This document shows, piece by piece, positions 47,829 to 58,272 of a DNA stretch of 64,000 bases. The notes under the pieces are model-generated. The model was not told the origin of the DNA. It saw only the letters and a program-made list of their open reading frames with translations, and searched no databases. Origin of the DNA: a methane-oxidizing endosymbiont of Gigantopelta aegis (GTDB lineage: Bacteria > Pseudomonadota > Gammaproteobacteria > Methylococcales > Methylomonadaceae); contig NZ_JAEHGD010000001.1 of the NCBI RefSeq assembly GCF_016097405.1, positions 642,345 through 706,344 on the forward strand. Reading direction: 5' to 3'. Within the stretch, counting starts at the first letter, position 1, and the number at the start of each line of letters is the position of its first letter. The translations under genes and the position numbers were made by a program.

Positions 47829-49496
47829 CCCCCTATGTCAACATACCTGTCGCCTAGGAAATTTTAAATCAGGAGACAAAAATGAGCGTATTTAGCCAAG
47901 AATTTAAAGTACAATCAGTAGAAAAAGCATTATCCAGAAGACCAGAACAATCGCTAAAGCAAATTGCAGTTACTTTAGGTGTGGGTTACTCCACACTTCA
48001 AAAATGGATTCGGTTAGCTAAGAAAAATCAACTCGAAAAAACAGAGTCAAACATGTCAAAAGAAAAAGCCCTCAAGATTGGAATACAGTAGAACGTTTTG
48101 AAGCCATTGTTCATTGTCATCATCTCACCGATGATCAGGCTAGCGCCTATTGTCGTGAACAAGGCATCTACTTACATCATCTAAATACCTGGAAAGCGGA
48201 ATTTTTGTCAGAATCTAAATCAACAGAATCCGTATATAAACAGGCGCAAACAAAACTCAAACAAGAAAACAAGCGTTTGCATAAGGAGCTAAACCGCAAA
48301 GAGAAAGCGTTATCAGAAACAGCGGCTTTACTGGTGTTATCAAAAAAGTGCCAAGCGATCTGGGGGAAAAGGCGGCCGATTAATCGCCTACTCAGATCGC
48401 CAACACTACAGCGCACTCATTGATGAAGCCGTTGACAATGGAGCGCGGCAGAAATTAGCCTGTGAACTGGTGGGTATATCAGCTCGAACCTATCAGCGTT
48501 GGAACCGGGGAGAAGGACTCTCAGAAGACCTACGACTGCACAATACAGCGCCTGTGCACAATCAATTATCCGAGGCCATCAAGCAAGAAATCATCACCGT
48601 GATTAATAAACCGGAATACAGCGCTTTAACGCCGCATCAAATCGTTCCGAGGTTATTGGATTTGGGCTGCTATCTCGCATCAGAATCAACCTTTTATCGT
48701 GTCATGAAAGCCCACAACCAGCTTAAGCACAGAGCTAAAGGAGCCGCAGGTCAGCATAATAAACCGCAGTCACTCAAAGCCACACAGGCCAATCAAATCT
48801 ACTCGTGGGATATTACGTATTTATTAAGCCCCGTCAAAGGGCAGTATTTTTACCTCTACATGGTGATGGACATCTATAGTCGGAAAATCGTAGGCTGGCA
48901 AGTTCATGATGCCGAATCAAGCGCACACGCTGCTGATTTGATCGAAGATATCGCTCGCCGGGAAAACATCGACAAAAAGCAATTGGTGATACATTCTGAC
49001 AACGGCAGTCCGATGAAAGGCGCAACATTAAGGGCCAAATTGGTCGATTTAGACATTGCCACGTCGTTCAGCAGACCTCGTGTCAGTAATGATAATCCTT
49101 ATTCAGAATCGTTATTTAAAACAGTCAAATATCATCATACCTTTCCAGAAAACCCTTTTTAAAACATTAAGCGAAGCCAGGAACTGGGTTGAAGCTTTCG
49201 TTTGTTGGTTCAACAATGAACATCAACACAGTGCGCTCAAGTTTGTAACACCCAACCAACGCCATAACGGCTTAGACAGCGCCGTACTCGAAAAAAGAAA
49301 ACGAGTCATCGAGCAAGCAAAAAGAGACAATCCAGAGCGATGGAATGGACGACAAACACGAAATTTAACGCCCATTGGCCATGTTTATCTTAATCCGGAT
49401 AAGGAAAATTTCAACACAACAGAATGTCAAGCAGCTTAATAAAATTCATTTCGTAAATTATTGCAAAAAATGCGACAGGTTGGTTGACATTTAGCG
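47829..49496 (+). mobile_element. IS3-family insertion sequence, copy B (hsdM/pilQ junction)
   Basis: 1668 bp, nearly identical to copy A. The flanks are hsdM (ending CAGTGG) and pilQ (TGTTCC) with no target duplication, so two formerly distant IS3 copies probably recombined here. Confidence 0.92.
47882..49439 (+). pseudogene. IS3-family transposase OrfA/OrfB, copy B
   Basis: Same organisation as copy A. OrfA breaks at a five-A run (copy A has six) and resumes to L-S-K-K-C-Q-A-I-W-G-K, the usual OrfA end; OrfB has T-Y-L-L-S-P-V-K-G-Q-Y-F-Y-L and K-K-Q-L-V-I-H-S-D-N-G, which are better preserved than in copy A, then breaks at a T5/A4 site (49160). Combining the two copies suggests the intact parental sequence. 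Confidence 0.85.
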
Positions 49497-51092
49497 TGTT
49501 CCGCCACCGCCTACGGCAAAGTTTTTACCAGAACCCACAATAGCCTGTTTAGCCACACCAAATTTCACCCCTAAATTACGGGCAAATTCGGTAGTCGCCA
49601 CAACGATACGCGATTCGATCATCACCTGCCTGACGGGAATATCCAATTGCGCAATCATTTTATGAATTTCTTCTAATTGTTTTGCCGTATCCCGGATAAT
49701 CAGTGTATTGGTACGCGAATCAACTGTCGATGTGCCACGAGGTGATAACAAACCTTGTTGTTGATTTCGTGTAGTTTGTCGATTGGTGGTTGAGGTTGAT
49801 GTTCTTGGCGTTAAAAAGCCGCCACCCGTTCCTGATATTGAAGAAGACGTCGACTGTGAACGAACCACATTTCGGCCCGATAATAAGGCTTGAATTTCTT
49901 CTGCCTTAGCATATTGAATCGGGATATATTCTGTTCTTAACGGCTCTAACTTTTCAACGACTTTCTTGGCTGCTAGTTCTTCCTCTTCCATTTTAGTGAT
50001 CTCTGAAGCCGGCGCAACGAAGATCACATTACCGCTTTGCCGTTTAGCCAGACCTTTAGACTTTAAGACTAAGGCTAACGCTTGATCCCACGGAACATCA
50101 TTCAGGCGCAATGTCACATTCCCTTTGACTGAATCGGACGCAATAATATTCAAATTAGTAAAGTCAGCGAGTATCTGCAAGACAGAACGCACCTCAATAT
50201 CCTGAAAATTTAAGGTTAATTTCTTGCCGGTAAATGGAAATTTACTCTTGACTCTGGACAGCTTTTCCGCCTCGCTTAATGGTCTGAATTCAACGGTCAA
50301 CATACCTTCAGACTGAAAAGACGAATATTCAAAGTTACCATCGACCGGCTTGATGTTAATACTGACACCGTTACCCCGTTGCTTGGCGATAATACTGCGC
50401 ACCGGCGTCGCAAAGTCCATCACATCATATTGCTTGGCTAAATTTGCGGGCAAGCGGGTATTAAGAAAATTCAAGACGACTTTGTCGCCGCGCTCTTTAA
50501 TATCGACGATGGTATTTGGATTGGATAGTTTCAACAATAAACGGCCCTCGCCTTTTGGCCCGCGCCTGAAATCCAGAGCTGTAATTTCCTGCCGAGGCAC
50601 CAATTTACTGATGACATCCTGCTTCTGCTGTTTCCTGATGTTTTTTTCTTTCAAGGCAACAGATTTAGCCGCATCCAATGTCAGAAAGAATTTCCCACTC
50701 ATTTGTTGCGCCTTATAGGCGACTAAACTATTTAAATTGACGATAACACGCGTTCTTCCTCCAGCCTCAATGACATAGACATTGTTAACAGCGCCCTGTT
50801 TGACTGGAAAACTTTTCTTGGCTAAATGGCTTTTAACACCATCAAAATCTAGCGCAATCCGTGCTGGGTTATCGGTTTCAAAAATCTTAGGTTTTCCCAC
50901 CTCACCCTGTAATCCAAGCACTATTTGAACCCGGTTGCCTGCTAGGGTTGAGAACTGCAGGTTTTCAATCGCCTTTTCCGTTTCAGCCATACTGTTCGAC
51001 GCCTGCAAACAGAGTGCCAGCGCCAATAAAATGCCGCTCACGTTAATCATGACGGACAATCCCCATTGCTGTTTATTTTGTTTCGTATACAT
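49497..51092 (-). pseudogene. pilQ: Type IV pilus secretin PilQ, C-terminal barrel removed
   Basis: 532 codons: signal sequence, two AMIN domains (about residues 40-260), an STN-type domain (K-L-T-L-N-F-Q-D-I-E-V-R-S-V-L-Q-I-L, about 305-360) and an N1 secretin domain ending at G-V-K-F-G-V-A-K-Q. The conserved secretin barrel that forms the outer-membrane pore is lost beyond IS3 copy B. A pilus cannot cross the outer membrane with this product. Confidence 0.95.
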
Positions 51093-51107
51093 CTGCCAAC
51101 CCTTGAA

Positions 51108-51665
51108 TTATTCTGCCAACGCTATAGTAACTTGCTGTTCACGCCAATAGCCCGGTTTTTTATCCGGTACAATCTCGGTCAATTCAATTTTATCCTCTTG
51201 AATGCGGACAATTTTGCCGTAATTGGTTCCCATGTGATTGCCTTCTTTAACCCGATGAATCGTACCATCAGCGGCTTTTATCAAAGCCCATAGCGTATGA
51301 TCCATTTTGACGGTACCGACCATACGCAACGAATCTAAGGTATAAAATTCCAATTCCTCTTTACGCCGAGTGATATCGGGCCGAATGCCACTGCCGATGC
51401 CAATTTCAAAATCTTCCGCCTCGGCGACTTTATCAATTGGTCTGAAAGGATCACGCAAACCTTCAGGATTAAATAAAAAGGGTTCAACCGCTTTGATCTC
51501 AGGCAAAGGCTCTATCGCACTTTTTGGCCTAGCCTTTACTTCAGCAATATAGCGCTCAAGATCGTCAAAGTCATTTTGAGCACACCCTGTCAGCGCAATC
51601 AGCATAACCCAATAGCACAGAGAAAAAGATTTTTGTGGACGCATCAGCCTCATTTCAGCTTTCAT
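51108..51665 (-). CDS. pilP: Type IV pilus lipoprotein PilP
   Basis: 185 residues with a lipoprotein signal ending L-I-A-L-T-G-C near residue 28 and the conserved E-P-F-L-F-N-P-E-G-L-R-D-P-F segment at about 61-74, then the beta-sandwich domain that binds PilQ. The start overlaps the pilO stop (ATGA). Confidence 0.95.
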   Translation of the reverse strand: MKAEMRLMRPQKSFSLCYWVMLIALTGCAQNDFDDLERYIAEVKARPKSAIEPLPEIKAVEPFLFNPEGLRDPFRPIDKVAEAEDFEIGIGSGIRPDITRRKEELEFYTLDSLRMVGTVKMDHTLWALIKAADGTIHRVKEGNHMGTNYGKIVRIQEDKIELTEIVPDKKPGYWREQQVTIALAE

Positions 51666-52273
51666 CGTCTTTTCCTCCTCTTTTTGGCAGGTTTTTTACT
51701 CGACTGCACGCCTTCGTTGTAAGTTTTAACGACTGCTCTCATAGTTAGCTTTTTACCTTTATTCGGTAAGATAACAACATTATGGACCGTCACAATCCGT
51801 GGCAATGAGGCCAACCCACTAATAAAAAGCCCTAACTCTTCATAGTTTCCGAGCACTTCAATATGAATAGGGAGTTCAGAATAAAAATCTTTCCTGATTT
51901 CGCCGCTAGGTTTAAACAATTTGAATTCCAGACCGCTCGCTAACCCGGTTTGAGAAATATCGACCAGCAAATTAGCCACCTCCGCTTTTGTTGGCATTTG
52001 CTTGATCATTTCGCCTAACGAGTCTTCTATTTGCGCGAGCTGTTCACGATAATCTTGTAGATTGACGGCTTTTTTCTGTTTAATTTCAAACGCAGTTTTC
52101 AGAGTTTTTTCTTTTGCTGTTAGCTGCTCAAGCTCGGCCAACTGATCGGTTGTAATATAGGAATAACTGGCGAATACAACGGCTGCACAGATAATCACAA
52201 CCGTAGCAATTTTTACAGGAAGCGGCCAAGTTCCTGCCGCTTCAAAATCCCAGTCGACTTCAGACAGATTCAT
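51662..52273 (-). CDS. pilO: Type IV pilus inner-membrane protein PilO
   Basis: 203 residues: short cytoplasmic N-terminus beginning MNLSEVDWDFEAAGTWP, one membrane helix (IATVVIICAAVVFASYSYI), a coiled coil with Q-M-P-T-K-A-E-V-A-N-L-L, and a ferredoxin-like periplasmic domain. Partners PilN in the alignment complex. The basic C-terminal tail (S-S-K-K-P-A-K-K-R-R-K-R-R) is unusual in strength. Confidence 0.95.
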   Translation of the reverse strand: MNLSEVDWDFEAAGTWPLPVKIATVVIICAAVVFASYSYITTDQLAELEQLTAKEKTLKTAFEIKQKKAVNLQDYREQLAQIEDSLGEMIKQMPTKAEVANLLVDISQTGLASGLEFKLFKPSGEIRKDFYSELPIHIEVLGNYEELGLFISGLASLPRIVTVHNVVILPNKGKKLTMRAVVKTYNEGVQSSKKPAKKRRKRR

Positions 52274-52842
52274 AACTTGCCTCCCGTCTGTGCTTTAGCC
52301 TGCTTTTTCCCCTGAATGGCTGTCATGGTAAAATCGTTCAACGCTTTTGTTCTCGCGCCTTTGCCTTTAATAAAATTTAATTTAGGCGTATGCATCCAGG
52401 AGGAGTGTTCTATTGCACGCATAAACGCCGATACTCGCGCATTTGATTGCGCCTTGCCAGCAAAAAACAGCTTCTTCCCTTTCTGCTCAAATTTAGTCAA
52501 ATAAATGCCATCCGGGGTAATCCTAGGCAGTTCATCGAATAAATGAACGACTTCGGGACGACTTTCCTGCAATTTCTGAATTAATTCGATTTTTGTCAGC
52601 AACTTTTCTTTCTTTGTTTCAATATCTTTAATTTCCTTAATTTTCCGATTCAGAACATTGATTTCAGTTTGCAAGCGTTGATTACGTTGCGCCTGATATT
52701 CCTTTTTGCCTTCAATATGCATATAAATTGCAAACAAGACCGTGCAAGTCAATGCAACAGCAAGCCCTATTGCGACTAAAAAATCCTGCTGTTGCTGTTT
52801 ACGCCGTTGTTCGCGCCAGGGTAATAAATTAATTCTGGCCAT
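52270..52842 (-). CDS. pilN: Type IV pilus inner-membrane protein PilN
   Basis: 190 residues beginning MARINLLPWREQRRKQQQ, the PilM-binding I-N-L-L-P-W-R-E motif, followed by one membrane helix (about residues 20-42), coiled coil, and a periplasmic ferredoxin-like fold. Overlaps pilO and abuts pilM. Confidence 0.97.
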   Translation of the reverse strand: MARINLLPWREQRRKQQQQDFLVAIGLAVALTCTVLFAIYMHIEGKKEYQAQRNQRLQTEINVLNRKIKEIKDIETKKEKLLTKIELIQKLQESRPEVVHLFDELPRITPDGIYLTKFEQKGKKLFFAGKAQSNARVSAFMRAIEHSSWMHTPKLNFIKGKGARTKALNDFTMTAIQGKKQAKAQTGGKL

Positions 52843-53903
52843 CAGTCAAAACTCCTCAACGCCAGTCCGCAAGCAATCATCATGGCAGGTGTATCATTGC
52901 TCAGTGCTTGCGGTTTAACCTTATTGGAAAGTGCCATATTGATAAAGGGGTTCGCAATGTAAGTTGGCATGCTGAGTTCCTGCTCTATCAACGCATCAAT
53001 GCCGGCAATTGAGGCACAGCCACCAGCGAGGACAATACTGTCAACCGAGCGACTGGCGCTAGATGAAACAAAAAACTGCATGGAACGAGCGATTTGCTGA
53101 ACAATCGCCCGACGAAAAGGCTCAAGAACATCAGTTTGATAATTGTCCGGCAGCCCACCATGTTTTTTTGCCAAGCCGGCCTCTTCATAAGACAGTCCAT
53201 AACGTCGCTGGATTTCTTCCGTGAGCTGCCTGCCGCCAAAGCCTTGCTCTCGGGTATAAATCGTTCGCCCTTCAAATAGAACATTGAGTGTTGTTGTGGT
53301 CGCACCAATATCGACGACAGCAACGGTTTCATTTTCAGTCGCCTCGGGAAACTGGTCTTCCACCAAGGTAAACGCATTCTCCATTGCAAAGGCTTCAACA
53401 TCGACTATTGCTGGCTTTAAGCCAGCAATAGTCAAGGCTTCAACGCGGTCTTGTACGTTTTCCTGTCGGCAGGCAGCAAGTAATACATCTTGCATTTCAG
53501 GATTTGTTTCATTGATGCCTTGAACCTCAAAATCCAGATTAACTTCATCTAATGAATAAGGAATATACTGGTCGGCCGCCATCATGATTTCTTCTTCCAT
53601 TTCATCTTCGCTCAAATCACTTGGCATTTGGATGATTTTGGTCATCACCGACGAGCCCGATACGGCAACACAGGCTTGTTTGTTTCGTGTTCCCGACTGT
53701 TTTACTGCTGTCTTGATCGCATTGCCGATAACTTCGGTATTAGTGATATTTTTATCGACAATTGCATCCTGAGGTAACGGTGCAACAGCATAACTTTCGA
53801 CCTTATATTTAATCCCTGTTTTGCTGAGTTCTAATAGCTTAACAGCCGCTGTACTTATATCGATACCCAGAACAACAGACTGATTTTTTCTAAACCAGTT
53901 CAT
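52842..53903 (-). CDS. pilM: Type IV pilus assembly protein PilM
   Basis: 353-residue actin-like ATPase: V-L-G-I-D-I-S-T-A-A-V-K near the N-terminus (phosphate 1), V-V-D-I-G-A-T-T-T (phosphate 2, near 196) and I-V-L-A-G-G-C-A-S-I-A-G (adenosine motif, near 287). Cytoplasmic ring partner of PilN. First gene of the minus-strand pilMNOPQ operon. Confidence 0.97.
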   Translation of the reverse strand: MNWFRKNQSVVLGIDISTAAVKLLELSKTGIKYKVESYAVAPLPQDAIVDKNITNTEVIGNAIKTAVKQSGTRNKQACVAVSGSSVMTKIIQMPSDLSEDEMEEEIMMAADQYIPYSLDEVNLDFEVQGINETNPEMQDVLLAACRQENVQDRVEALTIAGLKPAIVDVEAFAMENAFTLVEDQFPEATENETVAVVDIGATTTTLNVLFEGRTIYTREQGFGGRQLTEEIQRRYGLSYEEAGLAKKHGGLPDNYQTDVLEPFRRAIVQQIARSMQFFVSSSASRSVDSIVLAGGCASIAGIDALIEQELSMPTYIANPFINMALSNKVKPQALSNDTPAMMIACGLALRSFD

Positions 53904-54218
53904 GAAAAAGCCCTTGTAAGATACTGTGTGGTCTTGCTATTTATTTTCGACATCATATAAAAGTCTTTTAAAAAGCTGTTTGAGGCAAGTATAGACGCGA
54001 TTTATTTTTTTCCCAGAAAAATAGCTGTCTAAATCCTATTTTGCCAACTGGCTAACAAGAATATTGAGTTTCTAGGAGGTTGTCGGGTTTAGGAATTCGT
54101 GACGAGACGAGTGGGAAATCAAGGACAGTTTTTCGATCTTTTGAGGCGCATAGTAGTGCTACGCAACGAAAAAGATCGGAAAAATGGACTGATTTCCCAC
54201 TGTCGCAGTAGAATTTTC
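53904..54218. other. Gap upstream of pilM
   Basis: About 315 bp. The half next to pilM is an AT-rich leader that should hold the pil operon promoter; the other half is the 168-bp palindromic element 2a. No gene seen. Confidence 0.6.
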
Positions 54219-54239
54219 CTAAATCCGACAACCTCCTAG
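54072..54239. repeat. Palindromic mobile element family 2, copy (a), 168 bp
   Basis: Inverted ends CTAGGAGGTTGTCGG and 24 bp in total with one mismatch, an inner inverted repeat GTGGGAAATC / GATTTCCCAC, and a central hairpin (GATCTTTT / AAAAAGATC). It overlaps the 3' end of thpR, giving that gene its last residues (G-G-C-R-I) and stop. Copy b at 61946-62113 has exactly the same length. Confidence 0.88.
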
Positions 54240-54746
54240 GCTTAAAGGCCAACGTTGCACGACCTGATAATGCACGCCATCCTCCAGACTTATGGATTCA
54301 ACCAGGCAAAAATCCTGCGCACGCCAACACACAGGTTCAAAATCAAGTTGTACTGTTTTTCGCACCTTTCGCGCTAATGTCACATGCGGGCGATAGCGCC
54401 TGGATTCTGTCCGAATCCCCGCTGCCTCAGCTCTAACGTTGATAGCATCGACTAACGCCAAAACTGAAGGTGGCGGTTCGGCAATCAAACATAAAATGCG
54501 CGGCTTGCGCCAAAAACTCAAGCGATCAAATGTCAAACTGACAGCTTGAGTCTGAATACCTGTACACAACTGCCGCAGCAAGCGTTCTGAATCGGTATCC
54601 ACTTGTCCCAGAAAACTGAGGGTGACATGAAGATTTGATGACCTGACGAGCTTCATATCTTTGTCAGGCAATCGCCGACAAATCTGGACAATTTGCCGAC
54701 GTACGCCATCATCAGGCCATAATGCAAAAAAAAGTCGTTTCATCAT
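54219..54746 (-). CDS. thpR: RNA 2',3'-cyclic phosphodiesterase (2H family)
   Basis: 175 residues with the two H-x-T-x motifs of 2H phosphoesterases, H-V-T-L-S-F-L-G near residue 45 and H-V-T-L-A-R near 128. The family opens 2',3'-cyclic phosphate ends and was first known as 2'-5' RNA ligase. Starts MMKRLFFALWPDD. The last residues come from element 2a; without it the end would read S-L-E-T-Q-Y-S-C. Confidence 0.92.
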   Translation of the reverse strand: MMKRLFFALWPDDGVRRQIVQICRRLPDKDMKLVRSSNLHVTLSFLGQVDTDSERLLRQLCTGIQTQAVSLTFDRLSFWRKPRILCLIAEPPPSVLALVDAINVRAEAAGIRTESRRYRPHVTLARKVRKTVQLDFEPVCWRAQDFCLVESISLEDGVHYQVVQRWPLSLGGCRI

Positions 54747-54750
54747 ACAA

Positions 54751-54786
54751 AAAAGCTGTATTCCAACTAATCAGAATACAGCTTTT
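54751..54786. terminator. Bidirectional terminator between mtkB and thpR
   Basis: Perfect 13-bp stem AAAAGCTGTATTC / GAATACAGCTTTT with T4 inside and more T beyond. A second weaker hairpin (AAGACTC / GAGTCTT) lies at about 54850-54872, nearer mtkB. Confidence 0.85.
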
Positions 54787-54899
54787 CCCGGCTTAAAAAT
54801 AGAGATTCACACATTGCGCGCTTACAGACAGCTTACGCAAAGCAATGCACAAGACTCATAAAAACGAGTCTTATGCACTATCTCTCGTGACTGTTACTC

Positions 54900-55790
54900 T
54901 CAGCCCAGCTTTGCCAGCACTTTGGCAACGGTTTCACCCATCGCCGAAGGCGTTGGTGCAATCGTCACACCCAACTCGGTCAATCTTTCAACTTTTTCAG
55001 CCGCCGATTCACCGGATGATGAAATAATCGCACCCGCGTGCCCCATACGGCGACCTTTTGGCGCAGTTAATCCAGCAATATAGGCAACCAACGGTTTGGT
55101 CATATTTTCTTTAAAGAAAATACCGGCTTCGACTTCCTGGGGACCACCAATTTCGCCAATCATGACGACTACTTTCGTGTCAGGATCCTGCTCAAATTTT
55201 TCCAGAATATCCCGATGCGAGCTACCATTGATGGGGTCACCGCCAATACCCACTGAGGTTGAAATACCAATATTTAAGGCTTTCATCTGATCGGCCGCTT
55301 CATAACCCAGTGTTCCCGACCGCCCTACAATACCAACATTTCCGGGCTTGTAAATATGTCCTGGCATAATGCCCAACATGGATTTCCCAGGACTAATGGT
55401 ACCTGCACAGTTTGGCCCAGTCAGCATCATGCGCTCATCTTCAGAAAAACGACGCAGGAAGTTTTTTACCGTCATCATGTCTTGTGTCGGAATACCATCG
55501 GTAATCGCGACACAATATTTGATACCGGCATCGGCCGCTTCCATAATGGAGTCTGCCGCAAAAGCAGGTGGCACGAAAATGATACTGGCTTCGGCACCCA
55601 CCTGTTCAACAGCTTCTTTTACCGTATTAAAAACAGGCTTTCCTAAGTGTTTTTGCCCGCCTTTGCCAGGTGTCACGCCACCGACCACATTTGAGCCGTA
55701 ATCAATCATATCCTGAGCATGAAAGGTTCCGATCTTACCGGTAAATCCTTGTACGATTATGCGCGTATTTTCATCAATTAAAATTGCCAT
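54900..55790 (-). CDS. mtkB: Malate-CoA ligase (malate thiokinase) alpha subunit
   Basis: 296 residues of the succinyl-CoA synthetase alpha family: G-F-T-G-K-I-G-T-F-H CoA loop near residue 16, G-P-N-C-A-G-T-I near 123, phospho-histidine His251 in MGHAGAIISSSGES. Sequence alone does not separate sucD from mtkB; the direct link to malyl-CoA lyase and the nearby serine-glyoxylate aminotransferase favours the serine-cycle enzyme, which makes malyl-CoA from malate with ATP. Confidence 0.88.
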   Translation of the reverse strand: MAILIDENTRIIVQGFTGKIGTFHAQDMIDYGSNVVGGVTPGKGGQKHLGKPVFNTVKEAVEQVGAEASIIFVPPAFAADSIMEAADAGIKYCVAITDGIPTQDMMTVKNFLRRFSEDERMMLTGPNCAGTISPGKSMLGIMPGHIYKPGNVGIVGRSGTLGYEAADQMKALNIGISTSVGIGGDPINGSSHRDILEKFEQDPDTKVVVMIGEIGGPQEVEAGIFFKENMTKPLVAYIAGLTAPKGRRMGHAGAIISSSGESAAEKVERLTELGVTIAPTPSAMGETVAKVLAKLG

Positions 55791-55800
55791 TGTGCTCCTC

Positions 55801-56982
55801 TCAGCCTTGTTTTGCTACGACTTCATTACGTGCCTGTACGGCTTTTTCTGCCGCTTCCGCCAATGTATCTGCGGTAATAATCGGCAACCCGCTGTCGGCG
55901 ATAATTTTACGTCCTTCTTCCACATTCGTGCCTGACAAGCGCACAACTAAAGGGATTTGCATATTTAATTTCTTAACTGCCTGTACCACGCCTTCGGCGA
56001 TCCAGTCACAACGGTTAATACCGGCAAAGATATTAACCAGCATAGACTTGACATTTTCATCCTGCAATACCATGCGGAAAGCTTTCTCGGTACGCTCAGG
56101 TGAAGCGCCGCCGCCGACATCCAGAAAGTTTGCCGGCTCCCCTCCCGCCAGTTTAATCATATCCATCGTCGCCATCGCCAACCCTGCACCATTGATCATG
56201 CAACCGATATCGCCATCTAAGCCTACATAGCTCAAACCACGGTCAGCTGCCGCCATTTCGCGGGGGTCTTCTTGGGTTTTATCACGCAATTCAGAAATTT
56301 TTTGCTGCCTGAACAGAGCGTTGTCATCAAATCCCATTTTGGCATCCAATGCGATCAATTCACCACTGCCCGTAATTACTAATGGATTGATTTCCAGCAT
56401 ATTGGCATCCAAATCACGCATGGCGCGATAACAGCCTTTGATAGTTTTTACCGCATGACTGATTTGCTTTGGCTCAATACCTAATGCAAACGCCATTTTA
56501 CGCGCCTGAAAATCACGCAACCCCACCGCCGGTTCAATATGGATTTTTTTAATCGCTTCTGGCCGATTTTCGGCCAGTTCTTCGATTTCCATGCCTCCTT
56601 CGGCCGAACCTACCATGACGATGCGCTCATGTTCGCGATCGACCAGCAAGCTGAAATACAATTCACGTGCAATATCGGTTCCGGCTTCAACGTACAAACG
56701 CAGACAGACTTTGCCGGCAGGGCCGGTCTGGTGCGTCACCAAGCGTTTGCCGAGCAAGTCTTCGGCCGCTTGTCTGACTTCATCGTCAGACCTGCAAATC
56801 TTGATGCCGCCCGCTTTACCCCGTGCACCGGAATGAATCTGCGCCTTGACCACCCAGACATCACCGCCAATTTCCCGAGCGCGTTGTACCGCATCTTCAG
56901 GACTGTACGCCAAGCCGCCTTCAGCTATTTTGACACCATATTCTGATAAAAGCTGCTTCGCCTGATACTCATGAATATCCAT
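55801..56982 (-). CDS. mtkA: Malate-CoA ligase (malate thiokinase) beta subunit
   Basis: 393 residues: ATP-grasp domain ([12 protein letters not shown] start; [17 protein letters not shown] near 42-60; E-I-N-P-L-V-I-T near 197) and C-terminal CoA-ligase domain ([14 protein letters not shown]). It lies 10 bp upstream of the alpha gene, as expected for subunits made together. Assigned to malate rather than succinate by context. Confidence 0.88.
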   Translation of the reverse strand: MDIHEYQAKQLLSEYGVKIAEGGLAYSPEDAVQRAREIGGDVWVVKAQIHSGARGKAGGIKICRSDDEVRQAAEDLLGKRLVTHQTGPAGKVCLRLYVEAGTDIARELYFSLLVDREHERIVMVGSAEGGMEIEELAENRPEAIKKIHIEPAVGLRDFQARKMAFALGIEPKQISHAVKTIKGCYRAMRDLDANMLEINPLVITGSGELIALDAKMGFDDNALFRQQKISELRDKTQEDPREMAAADRGLSYVGLDGDIGCMINGAGLAMATMDMIKLAGGEPANFLDVGGGASPERTEKAFRMVLQDENVKSMLVNIFAGINRCDWIAEGVVQAVKKLNMQIPLVVRLSGTNVEEGRKIIADSGLPIITADTLAEAAEKAVQARNEVVAKQG

Positions 56983-57010
56983 CGCTTCCTCTGACTATTT
57001 GAAAAATTGA

Positions 57011-57061
57011 CCCATTGAACAAGCCAGCCCACGCTATTACGGTGGCGGCCTGTTCAATGGG
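57011..57061 (-). terminator. Strong hairpin between mcl and mtkA
   Basis: 15-bp arms CCCATTGAACAAGCC / GGCCTGTTCAATGGG (one wobble) 17 bp past the mcl stop, followed in the minus direction by CAATTTTTCAA. It could attenuate transcription from mcl into mtkAB or stabilise the mcl message. Confidence 0.7.
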
Positions 57062-57077
57062 ATTAAAAAAGGGGGAG

Positions 57078-58031
57078 TTACTTTGTTTTTGCCGCAATAG
57101 TTTCCGCTGCCCTGACAATATTATTCGCCATTTTTTCTGAGGCCGCATCAATCAGCCTCCCATCCAGCGATGCCGCACCTTTACCTTGCGCAGCGGCTTC
57201 TTTTAAAGCTTCGAGAATACGGCGCGCTTTTTCCACTTCTTCAGCAGGCGGCGTAAACACTTCATTGGCCAATTCGATTTGAGACGGATGAATGGCCCAT
57301 TTTCCTTCACAGCCTAAAGCTGCCGCGCGTTTAGCCGCCAGTTTATAACCTTCGGGGTCTTTAATATCACCAAAAGGCCCATCGATAGGCCGCAGCCCGT
57401 AAGCTCTGCAAGCGACAATCATACGGCTCAGGGCAAAATGCCATTGATCGCCTGGGTAATCTGGGTTCAATCCACCGATATTGACGGTTCTGGCACGATT
57501 ACTCGCCGCATAATCGGCCACCCCAAAATGCAGCGCCTCCAGGCGACCGCCTAAAGCCCCTTGTTTGGCAATATCTTCCACATTCGCCATGCCTAAAGCC
57601 GTTTCTATCAAACATTCAATGCCGATACGATTTTTCAGCCCTTGCTGCATTTCCAGCTGGTTGACCATTGCCTCAACCATATACACGTCAGCATACACAC
57701 CAACCTTTGGAATTAAAATCGTTTTCAGTTTTTCGCCGCATTGTTCTATCAAATCCACGACATCCCTAACCATATATTGCGTATCCAAACCATTGATACG
57801 CACCGATACGGTAATACCATGACCTTCCCAATCTAGGTCATTGATCGCTTCAATTACATTTTTACGCGCCGTAAGTTTATCATCTGGCGCAACAGCATCT
57901 TCAAGATCAAGGAAGATAAAGTCCACGCCACTTTTCAGTGCTTTTTCAAACATGCCAGGGTTCGACCCGGGAACCGCTAATTCGCACCGTTGTACGCGCT
58001 GAGCATTGGCTTCAAATAATGTATGACTCAT
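57078..58031 (-). CDS. mcl: Malyl-CoA lyase
   Basis: 317-residue HpcH/HpaI-type (citrate lyase beta-like) aldolase splitting malyl-CoA into glyoxylate and acetyl-CoA. Visible: V-D-F-I-F-L-D-L-E-D-A-V-A-P near residues 36-49, G-I-E-C-L-I-E-T-A-L-G (metal Glu) near 142, and H-F-G-V-A-D-Y-A-A-S (metal Asp) near 170. Starts MSHTLFEANAQRVQRCEL. First gene of the minus-strand mcl-mtkA-mtkB set; divergent from the DUF1538 operon across 241 bp. Confidence 0.93.
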   Translation of the reverse strand: MSHTLFEANAQRVQRCELAVPGSNPGMFEKALKSGVDFIFLDLEDAVAPDDKLTARKNVIEAINDLDWEGHGITVSVRINGLDTQYMVRDVVDLIEQCGEKLKTILIPKVGVYADVYMVEAMVNQLEMQQGLKNRIGIECLIETALGMANVEDIAKQGALGGRLEALHFGVADYAASNRARTVNIGGLNPDYPGDQWHFALSRMIVACRAYGLRPIDGPFGDIKDPEGYKLAAKRAAALGCEGKWAIHPSQIELANEVFTPPAEEVEKARRILEALKEAAAQGKGAASLDGRLIDAASEKMANNIVRAAETIAAKTK

Positions 58032-58272
58032 TTATACCTTCCTAATATCTTGTTAAATTCCAACGTTCTATATTTGTGGAGACGGCTAAAATGCCAGCCC
58101 GACCCGAAAATTGTCAAATCCACCATTTTACTTTGTAATACCTTAATGTCAATCGAGATGCTTTTGGCCAATTTTAAAAATCAAATCAAAACAAGCATCT
58201 AGCTATTTTAGACAGCCTTCTTCAATTGCTTTAGAATCATGATCAGACGGTAAAAATTACTGCGGAACCATA

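Noticed and set aside
46249-47895. A 548-codon continuous frame joining an IS5 transposase to an HsdM N-terminus
   Set aside because: It arises because short homopolymer runs shift the transposase frame through the IS end into hsdM. hsdM has its own ATG at 47041 and the inverted end of the IS lies between, so this is not a real fusion protein.
54052-54252. 66- and 62-codon ORFs shared between 54.1 kb and 62.0 kb
   Set aside because: They are translations of the family 2 palindromic element, whose conservation is explained by inverted repeats, not by coding.
54900-56982. Calling the genes sucC and sucD of the citric acid cycle
   Set aside because: Sequence families are the same, but the immediate link to malyl-CoA lyase and nearness of serine-glyoxylate aminotransferase favour malate thiokinase. 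A phylogeny would decide.
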